This document shows positions 9,574-16,828 of a DNA stretch of 16,828 nucleotides, in pieces. The stretch is from Pleurotus ostreatus/Saccharomyces cerevisiae fusant (Eukaryota > Opisthokonta), in contig JAMQCK010000278.1 of NCBI GenBank assembly GCA_024196135.1, positions 1-16,828 on the forward strand. The letters are read 5' to 3'. The notes beneath the pieces are model-generated. The model was not told where the DNA came from, made no database searches, and saw only the letters and a program-made list of their open reading frames with translations. Made by a program: the position numbers and the translations under genes. Positions within the stretch are counted from its first letter, which is position 1, and each line of letters starts with the position of its first letter.

Positions 9574-12500
9574 TTAGACTTGTACGCGGAGAGGTGATGA
9601 ACGAAGTGCCCTCACGTTCTTCGGCATGAACAAGCTAGGGCCACCTTTCTTCTTTTTCGCTGGCGGCTTATGGGGTGGCGCGCCATTGTCTCGTCGTTTC
9701 TCTCCTGCTCGAGGCGGCGCGGGAGGTGCAGGGTTTGGAGCAGGTTGTGGTGCCACCGAAGACGACGAGGAAGCGACAGGCTGGTCGTTTTTCTTGTCTT
9801 TCTTGGAGGCAGGCTTAGCAGCCGCTTCCGAAAGGTCCTTCTTGCTCGACGACTTCTTCAACGCCGTCGGCGTCATCAGATTGGCAGGAGGCGGGGCAGA
9901 GGCCGCATTCTGCGATGTTACGCGAGATCGTGGTGCTGCCTTCTTGGTCGGCGTCTTTGGAACAGAAGTCTGCGTGATAGGTGCGGTGAAGTACGACACG
10001 TCGACCTGAAAGAATGTTAGGTCGACCCCTTGAGTACAGGCGAGAGGAAGCATACGTCGGTCATGAGCTTACGCTCCTTCGCGTCTGCGACGATCTGTTT
10101 CCACGTCTCGTCGCTTCGCGAGAGAGTATCGGCGTGCCCCAGGATGAAGAGCGAAGACTTCGCACGTGTGAGTGCGACGTTCATGCGACGAGTGTCTATA
10201 TAACTGTGTCAGCCAGGTATCAGTGCAATGAGTACAGTACAGTGCGTACCAGACATGAAACCAATATTGGTCGTCTGAGTACCCGCCCTCACACAAGAGA
10301 ATATGATCACGTCCTTCTCCTGACCCTGGAAGCCATCCACAGTATTGAAGGCGATCTTCTTCGTAATATCCCGCCCGAACCGATTCTCAAACCGACGCCG
10401 CAGCTCGACAATCTGGCCCTTGTACCCAGCGATGATGCCCACCTTGGCCGCAAAGTCCCCAGAAGAACCGAACTGCGTGACAAGGCGGGAGTACAAGGCG
10501 ATGGCGACCTCGCACTCGGCTATGTTCTTCGACGACTTGGCGCCCGCGCGGTCCTCGACGCCTCGGAGGACGTTGAAGAAACGATATGCGCCGAACTTGG
10601 GGTCGAACTGCCAGGGCTGCTTTGTCTTGGCGTCCATGTCCGGACCGTCCTTCAGCCTAGAGTCGTAGAACACCTTGCTAGGCAAGGCGCTGATGGAAGG
10701 ATGCATGCGGTATTGGATACTGGACGAGACAGTCAGCACAAGTGTGCACAAGAAGCAGGATTCAATCTCACCTGAGAAGGTTGACCGCGTTCGGCGACTG
10801 GCGTTGCAAGCGGACGAACAAGGATTGGTTGTACCGGAACTTCGTTGCCTGAAAGAATAATGAGCATATATTGCAGACCGCGTCGCAACCGAAACGTGCC
10901 TGCATGGAAATGACCGTAGGAGGCAGTTGCTTCTCATCTCCGACCAAGACACAGTGCGAACAAGAGAACTTGAACGGAATCAGCGAGCTGAGCTCGATGG
11001 CCTGAGCCGCCTCATCGATGATGATCATCTGGAACTCTGTCTCGTTCAAGGACTCGTGACCCGCGCCAGACAGCGTAGAGCAAACGACATGGGCTTCCTC
11101 GAGAACATCGCGTCGCGCTTTCCGCCTGCTCGCATCCATCGTCCTGCGGTTGTTCTTCTGCACCTCCTTCATCTGGTCGACCTGCTTCGACACCTGATGA
11201 CGACGCGACTTTAGCATCCTCAGCTCGTCCGACAGCGTCTGCGCCCGCGCGGAGTTGTCCACGATCTGTGCCAGCTCCTTCTGTTTCGCGTTGATCTCGT
11301 GCTTGGCGGCGTTGAGCTCCCTGAAGAGGCTGGAGAGCTCGCCTTCGACGTTCTCTGTGTTGGTCGTGCTGACGTTGAGCTTCTTGTCCGCCAGGGAGTC
11401 GAGGGTGATGTCTTTGACAGCGTCGCCGATGGCTTTCTCGGCGCCTATTCGCACGACGTTGAGCTTGCCGGCAATAGCGGCGGGAGAGCACTTCAGACGG
11501 AAAGCAACCTCGTCGATGGCAGCATTACTTGGGGCGCACAGCAAGATACGCGGCTGGTTCGGGTCATTCTCCATAGGCCGGGTGATGCGACGGTTGGCCT
11601 CGTACAAGTACGCCGAAACAAGCCCACAGATGGTCGAGGTTTTGCCCGTACCGGGAGGACTGCACAACAAATTCAGCGACAAGGCAGCACCTTCAAATTA
11701 ATCACTTACCCTTGGATGAGCGAGAACCCCTTCGTATGGATGGACTTCGTGATCGCCACGGCTTGCGGCTCGTTAACGGAGTACCTCTCTTGCATACGCT
11801 GGACTTCGGCGCCGCTGATGCTTGGACTGTTGTCGAGATTGGGTCGGAGAATGTTCCCAGGAAGGTCATAGTATGGCACTTGCACCAACGCGGTGTACTC
11901 GCGATGTATAGTGGACAAGCTGTACTCATCGTCAGTACGCTTTCTATCTCAAGAGAACAACACTCACCTCATTACTTTCGACATCTCCCATGCCGTCCCG
12001 TTCTCTGGCTTGACACCAGCTGCGCCGGAACATCGCAACGTCGCTATCATGTTGCTCGCCGGTGTTACTGAAGACTGCACTTTTGCCAGAAGGGGCTGTC
12101 GGGTATCGACCTTACGAAGCAGCACAATATCCGTCTCCGCGAGGTAGAACTCCCTCATATCCTCCGCCCGCGTGATCGTCACCTCCAGGTCTATCCACCT
12201 ATCCGTGTACGCCCGCGACGAGATCGTACAAGGCAAATTCTCCGTGACCATGACATCGTTCTTCGACTGCTGCAGCTGCGCCCAGCACTCGAACAACAGC
12301 AGCGGCGAGAACACGCGATCGTAATGCTGGAAGTTGTCGAACCGATCCGGCACGGGCTGCAACCTCCCCTCGAACCCAGGCGGCTCGTCACCCATATGGT
12401 CGTAGTCCCAGGACAGCAGTTCTGCGTGCAGCCGCGAAAAGTCTGGCGGACCGGCGCGCATAGCGCGACGACGATCCTCTTCCCCACGACGCAGCTTCCG

Positions 12501-15500
12501 CTCGATATGACCGTCGATCTGTGGCACGTCCAGGAGCTTGATCCCGCGCGGCTCAGGCTTCTTCATCGGCTGGCGCTTGCGCTCGGCCTTGACGAGGTCC
12601 TTGAGGCCGTCGTCATCTTCGTCGCTGTCATCTTCCTCGGTGACAGGCGCAGACGAGGTGGATGCCGCACGCCCCTCATCTTTCCGACGGAATTTCAGGT
12701 TCTTGAGTGCCGACTTGGGCTGCGGCTCGACGGCGCCAGCGCGCCGCATCTTGGGCATAGGCACATCCTCATCGATCTTCTTCTGCTCCTCCTCACTGAA
12801 GCGATGCGACACCTTCGCCTTCTTCGCTGGAGGCTGCACAGTTGACGGCGCCGGACGTGCGAGCGGCTTAGACGGCTTCGGCGGCGCAGATGTACTAGGC
12901 TTCGAGTCGCGCGAGATAAACCCAGTGAGGCGGGACTGCTGCTCCTTCTTCGCCGGCTTCGCTGGTGCTGGAGCTGGCGACGGTTTCTTCGGCGGCTCGA
13001 CAATCTCCACCTCCTCCTCGTCGAACGCCGCCAGACTATCCTGCAGCTGCTTCAGGCGCACGTTATTCAGCCTCGTCTCCCCATTCCTCAGCTCCCTCTC
13101 CGACATCCCCACCCTTTTCGCAGGATCGCGCGCGTTGAGCGCATCTCGCACGAAGTGATCCAGCTTCTGCCTAGTCTCCTCCTCGGGACGCACGTCCGCG
13201 CTCTCGAACATCGACAGCAGAGACTGCAGGAACGAGAACGTCTGATGCAGCAGCTCCTCGTCCGTCAGCCGTAGCCACTTGGTCAGGTCGAGCAGCACGG
13301 GCTGCATGTCCTGCAGCATTTTCTGTCCCACTTTGGCTTTGAACTTCCTATCCGCGGTCTTCGCTTCCTTGTCCGTGGTCTTCGCGTCCTTGTCCGCCGC
13401 CGCGGCCTCCTGGAAGGTCTCCCTCTGCGCGATCATATCCCGCCCGAAGATGAGCGCGTCTCGCATCCACTCCGTCATCGCTTCGTTCTCGAACCACCGC
13501 GCCCACGTCGGCGTCCGCCGGAAGATGTACTTCAGCGAGCCTGCCATACCCTCCCACAGCTTCGGAATATCACGCCGCAGGCTGTGATTCGAGGCCGGCG
13601 CGTACGACGCGGAGCGCAGAAGACCACCGGGCGACTCGCACAACACCTCGATGATGTCGGTGAAACAGCGCACGAGCATCTTGGCTAGGCTGCACGCCTC
13701 CGGTGGCTTGTTCACGAACGACATGAACATCTCGAGGTGTCGGAGCGCGCCCGAGAACGCCGGGTCGGGGAGTTCCTTGAAGAGGGCGCGGAAGCACTCC
13801 GAACGGACGTCGACGTCGAATGCCACGCCGACGAGGTCTTTCGCGCCGGTATGCAGCGCCTCGACGGGGGACATCATCAAAGACACGACATGCTGCGTGA
13901 TGCTCTCACGCCGGAGGAGGGCGAGGGCAGAGGTTGCGCTGTTGTCCTCGACATACCGCCCTAGCGCGCCGGAGATGCTGTCGTGCATAATCTGCAGTGA
14001 CTTCGACACATCCTCCAGGGCCATCTTTGGCGACGCAGACTCCGTCGGCCGCGTTGCATTGAACACGTCTTGGTACGCCTTCTTCGTCGGGATATCCACA
14101 TGCGCGATCTCGTAGGCGATGTTGAGCAGTTCCACGAAGGCGTCTTGATCTCGACTGTCCACGGCCTGACAAATCGTCTTCCACAACACTTCGCGAGAGG
14201 TATGCTTGATAATGATTGTCTTCACAGGTGTCTTCCTGCTGAGCTCTGCAAGTGCGTGATACACCCCGTCGAACGCAGCCAGCACGGTCCTCGCGTCCAC
14301 TTTCATTACACTGAAGAGAAGAGAACGCGACGTCTTGCGCGCCAGCGCCCACTTATCGTTGTCGAAGCTTGCAGCGAAGGCGACTTGTGAGAGCTTGCCG
14401 ACATGGATATCGATCGCAGACGCGACTGCCGCTGCGTGCGTCTGCGAATGTCTTCGCACTAGCTTTTCAAGGACCTACCAATCTCAGTCAGTACTACGCT
14501 TGTAGTTAAGACAGCCACAGTTGGCTGCCCAGCTCCCTCACCTGTGCCGCTATCGCAATGGTTGCCGGTGCGGAATCCTGGAACCTCGGATGCTGCAGCT
14601 CCTCGCATAGCAAACCAGCCATCTTCGCAATGACCTCTCCGTATACAGGGGTCGGCTCAACAGTGACAAGGAACGGCTGGTACCACTTGATATACGGCCC
14701 CGCGGCGTCCCTTGAAGTAGACAGTGCCTTCGATATCCCCTCGACGTATGCGGGGTTGTCCTTGATCGAGTCGAAGATGACTTGCGGATACTCCGGGCCC
14801 TCGCCTTGCCATATCTTCTCCTTCAGGCGACCGAGGAGCAGGATGAAGGTGTTGAGGACGAGGTGGAGGTCTGTATGAGCGAGATATAGCGCATATAGTC
14901 AGTCAGATACGGCGCATATAACCGAGGAAGTAGATACTAACGTGGTCCGTTGTCTGACAAGTGACCAAGGACAGTTCGGCGGATGTCCACGCGCAGGTGT
15001 TGGTGGTGAAGTAGGAGCTCGGGGTCCATCAATGCCACGATCTTCAGTATGCCGCTCCAGTACACCTCGATGTCCGATCGAATAGGCGCCGCCGAAGCGC
15101 CCTGACTTGAGCTCGCAGAGTCGTTCGCGAGTGCCTTGAAGATGGTCTCAGCGACAGAGGTATGCGCGAAAGTGAGGTTGTCTGGTGGTATGGGCTTCTG
15201 CTTGAGGGCCGAGTAGCGCTCCTCTGCCCATTCACGCAGTGCGGCGTTCTCGTCCTCAAGTAGCGCCAGCATGCCGGCTGGGAGCGGGTCTGTTGGCCAC
15301 TTATTGAGGGGTATAGATGCGTAGCATTTCTCCAGGACAGCTCGTATCCTCGGATCGCGAAAGACGACTATATTGGCCACCATCCTGTACGTGAGGCCGA
15401 CGGGGACGCCATATAATGAGGGTGATGCGACGACATTCTGGCCGCTGAGTATGTTGCGCTGGCAGAGCTCGGAGATGACGTTGGAGAGCTCCCAATCCTC

Positions 15501-15922
15501 TAAGAGCTTGAAGAAGTTCACCAAGGTGTCCGGGGGAAAGCTCGACATATAGCTAGTCACACTCAGTCAGGACAATAGCCGTCAACGGAAGGGCAAGCCA
15601 CGCACACTGAACGCGCCCGCGTCTTCGCAATCTCTACCCCCAGCGCACATTGCACGCACTCGTTGACGCACAAGGAGTACTGCGCCTTCCATGTCTCCAC
15701 CAAAGGGCTATTGTACGCGAACAGCCTGATCAAGAATGTCGCCGCTTCCCTGAGGGTCTCCGACGCTTTCGAACAGAACCAATGTATTTGAGAGGGCTCG
15801 GGCGGGCCTGTCTTGACTACATGGCCGAATATTGCGCCGAGGACGGTATCGCTGGGTTTGTTGTATTTCGCGGGTTCGGCTCGAACGTCCGCCAGGAGGT
15901 TGGCTATCTCGCCATCGGCCAT
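9574..15922 (-). CDS. SEN1: Sen1/senataxin-type superfamily 1B RNA/DNA helicase
   Basis: This nuclear helicase resolves R-loops and, in yeast, terminates non-coding transcription with Nrd1-Nab3. Exons (minus): 15922-15606, 15552-14942, 14870-14542, 14474-11968, 11919-11710, 11659-10900, 10848-10772, 10719-10250, 10195-10056, 10005-9574; phases close for about 1950 aa (yeast 2231). The N-terminal half is helical, SEN1_N type. A charged disordered linker follows (about residues 900-1060: Pro/Ala/Lys runs, PPAKKAKV, EEDDSDEDDDG). The AAA_11/AAA_12 core has Walker A GPPGTGKT (1325-1332), CAPSNAAIDE, a coiled-coil-like insertion with two Lys/Arg/Gln-rich stretches, DEAAQ (1540-1544), GDEKQLPPTVIS, NQSLFVRLQ, IQYRMHPSIS, VDGFQGQEKD (1731-1740) and RRMNVALTRAK (1763-1773). 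The tail is basic and disordered, ending near KKKKGGPSLFMPK. Introns are 48-71 nt; the one at 10899-10849 appears to use a GC donor. The extreme C-terminus is uncertain: a 55-nt intron could move the stop to 9540. The start is the first ATG of an exon opening MADGEIANLLADV. Confidence 0.94.
10849..10899 (-). other. Probable GC-AG intron in SEN1
   Basis: Minus-strand sequence reads CAG|GCACGT at the donor and TTCTTTCAG|GCA at the acceptor, 51 nt long. Removing it joins TVISMQ to ATKFRYNQSLFVRLQ, the same length as yeast Sen1-type TVLS...NQSLFVR. Leaving it in inserts 17 residues (AR...FFQ) into a conserved block. It is a multiple of three with no stop, so retention would not break the frame. 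Confidence 0.65.
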
Positions 15923-16070
15923 GTAACAGCAGGCAGAGACCGTCTAAGAGAGGAAGAAGTGGAGTTCGAGAGCCTCTCGGATGGGCTGTGGTTCAAGGGG
16001 AGAAGGGCAAGACGAGCCTGAGCGTCAGCCGGCGGGTCTAATGACCGTCGCGGACGCGTCTGATGGCGGA
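15923..16070 (-). promoter_or_regulatory. SEN1 5' flank up to the inverted-repeat element
   Basis: This 148-bp stretch lies between the SEN1 ATG and the inverted-repeat element. On the minus strand the part nearest the ATG (about 15929-15966) is pyrimidine-rich, including CTTCTTCCTCTCTTAG, which could be a 5' UTR tract or even an acceptor of a 5' UTR intron. No TATA box is evident, so the core promoter may lie inside or beyond the element. Confidence 0.4.
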
Positions 16071-16106
16071 GGCCCCCCGGCATCTCACCAAAATGTCCGA
16101 TCCTAA
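16071..16106 (+). repeat. Left terminal inverted repeat
   Basis: This 36-bp end pairs without mismatch with 16488-16523. Beyond position 16106 the two ends diverge at once (ATTCGG versus TGCGAC in the matching orientation). Confidence 0.9.
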
Positions 16107-16128
16107 ATTCGGGATTTTGGATCATTTC

Positions 16129-16499
16129 CGTCGCATGGATTTTGGCCGATTTTGAGGCGTTCCCGGCGCACTAGGATCGGACCTTCGCTCAAGGTGCACT
16201 TTCCGGCGCACTATGGATCAAACCTTGGCGGCGACGACCCTCCCAGATCACCAACTGTGAGGCGCCATTGGTGCTCTAAGGGGTGTTTTGCCTGCTCATG
16301 GGGGTAGAAGGGGGTCTAAGCTGGCGAAATTCCGATGCGACCCCTGGATCCGGCGCACAATGGATCGAACCTGGGCGACGACAAGGCCCGACCGTCGCAT
16401 TTTGGATCGAACCTATCTCGCAATTCTGCCTGAATCCGGCGCACTGGGATCGAACATCGGTGCATTTTGAGCCTTGAATTCGTCGCATTAGGATCGGAC
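16129..16499 (+). repeat. Internal array of diverged ~42-bp units with a GGATCGAAC core
   Basis: Copies of CGKCGCAYTNNGGATCRRAC start at 16164, 16204, 16351, 16393, 16437 and 16481, with a degenerate one at 16129. Neighbouring copies are 40, 42, 44 and 44 bp apart; the 147-bp gap after 16204 is the exception and may hold eroded units. Sequence after the cores at 16204 and 16351 is also shared (CTTGGCGGCGAC versus CTGGGCGACGAC). This supports a decayed tandem array. The last copy overlaps the right inverted repeat. Confidence 0.7.
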
Positions 16500-16523
16500 A
16501 TTTTGGTGAGATGCCGGGGGGCC
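16488..16523 (-). repeat. Right terminal inverted repeat
   Basis: This is the exact reverse complement of 16071-16106 and contains the GGATCGGAC core of the internal repeat family, so the terminal repeat and the internal units share sequence. Confidence 0.9.
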
Positions 16524-16828
16524 TAGTCATGCGAGGCGGTAACGGGGACGATCGGTCGTCCAAGAATCTGCGCCGCGTTCTTAGGGAACGCGCGCACTGG
16601 ACCACGACGAGCGAGGGCGCCGTGGACTGAGAAAGCGCCCACCTCCATTGACGAGCCTTTATGTGGCGCGCGGACTTCTCGGACCACATTCCAAGATTGA
16701 AAGAAGATGAAGAGAACCTTAGCCAGGCGCCGAGCACGCAAGCAGAAGCAGCGAAGGCTTGCTGCGCATCGTCAGTTGACCCATAAGTTCTCGTTAGACT
16801 TGGCCTCTTCGTTGAGAATGTCGTTGAT
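16524..16828. other. Right edge, mostly unassigned
   Basis: No recognisable gene or repeat. A minus-strand frame stays open from the window edge through the terminal element to 16276, but it has no known motif and its passage through the element argues against coding. A different minus-strand frame gives a plausible gene end at 16772-16828, listed separately. Confidence 0.4.
16772..16828 (-). CDS. Possible C-terminal end of an unidentified protein (partial)
   Basis: From the window edge inward the minus strand reads INDILNEEAKSNENLWVN and then TGA. Codon choice (ATC, AAC, GAC, GAG, AAG, GTC) resembles the neighbouring genes. It is only 18 codons, so chance is quite possible, and I do not recognise the protein. 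If real, it would be the 3' end of a gene in tandem with SEN1. Confidence 0.2.
   Translation of the reverse strand: MNDILNEEAKSNENLWVN

Larger units (their letters stand above)
16071..16523. mobile_element. Compact non-coding element with perfect 36-bp terminal inverted repeats (MITE-like)
   Basis: The left end (16071-16106, beginning GGCCCCCCGGCATCTCACC) is an exact inverted copy of the right end (16488-16523). One further base pair (A at 16070, T at 16524) also matches. The 453-bp body has no credible gene; open frames crossing it carry no known motif. The interior holds several copies of a CGNCGCA...GGATCNNAC motif, one of them running into the right repeat. No target-site duplication is obvious: GATGGCGG lies left and AGTCATGC right. 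That leaves the superfamily unassigned and means insertion is inferred only from the repeats. It most resembles a non-autonomous DNA transposon. Confidence 0.7.

Noticed and set aside
12538..13158. Long plus-strand open frame antisense to SEN1
   Set aside because: It mirrors the low-complexity SEN1 linker; the minus strand has consistent splice phases and conserved motifs, so the plus frame is a shadow.
16351..16412. GGATCGAACC cores look like a reversed tRNA B box (GGATTCGAACC), suggesting a tRNA or tRNA-derived SINE
   Set aside because: One base is missing from the box, no A box lies at the right distance, no cloverleaf can be drawn, and the motif recurs as part of a tandem array.
16060..16535. 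Target-site duplication around the inverted-repeat element
   Set aside because: The bases just outside (GATGGCGG and AGTCATGC) do not match at 2-10 bp, also after shifting the assumed ends by a few bases.
16276..16737. Open minus-strand frame crossing the inverted-repeat element and continuing to the window edge
   Set aside because: It runs through both the flank and the element interior with no recognisable motif or conserved composition; openness of GC-rich DNA explains it.

Overview
This window looks like nuclear DNA of a basidiomycete fungus, most likely an Agaricomycete. It is GC-rich, its genes are split by many short introns (mostly 48-71 nt, GT-AG, donors usually GTGAGT, GTGCGT or GTAAG), CT-rich tracts precede start codons, and the proteins resemble fungal families. 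There is no operon, CRISPR array, rRNA or recognisable tRNA. Exon boundaries were placed by hand from splice signals, reading-frame phase and conserved motifs. All reading-frame phases close for the three complete genes.

Layout: (1) 1-552, no gene recognised. (2) 553-2307, minus strand: a trypsin-like (S1-type) serine protease homologue of a fungal family without a signal peptide. It keeps the His/Asp/Ser triad but carries an apparent frameshift near 2010-2035 and an in-frame TAG at 1803-1805, so it is called a probable pseudogene. (3) 2308-2947, a divergent promoter region. (4) 2948-4007, plus strand: OPI3-type phospholipid N-methyltransferase, 5 exons, 207 aa. (5) 4553-9350, plus strand: DEAH-box RNA helicase of the Dhr1/Ecm16 (DHX37) family, 10 exons, 1333 aa. 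(6) 9574-15922, minus strand: Sen1/senataxin-type helicase, 10 exons, about 1950 aa, convergent with the DHR1 gene and only 223 bp from it. (7) 16071-16523: a compact non-coding element with perfect 36-bp terminal inverted repeats and an internal array of diverged units of about 42 bp, 148 bp upstream of the SEN1 start codon. (8) 16524-16828: mostly unassigned, with a possible 3' end of another minus-strand gene at the edge.

The three intact genes are housekeeping: phosphatidylcholine synthesis in the ER (OPI3), small-subunit ribosome assembly in the nucleolus (DHR1/ECM16) and R-loop resolution/transcription termination in the nucleus (SEN1). They do not form a joint pathway. The least ordinary features are the inverted-repeat element beside SEN1, the decayed protease-like gene, a probable GC-AG intron inside the SEN1 helicase core, and small repeats in OPI3 intron 1 and at the DHR1 3' end. 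I see no convincing new multi-gene system.
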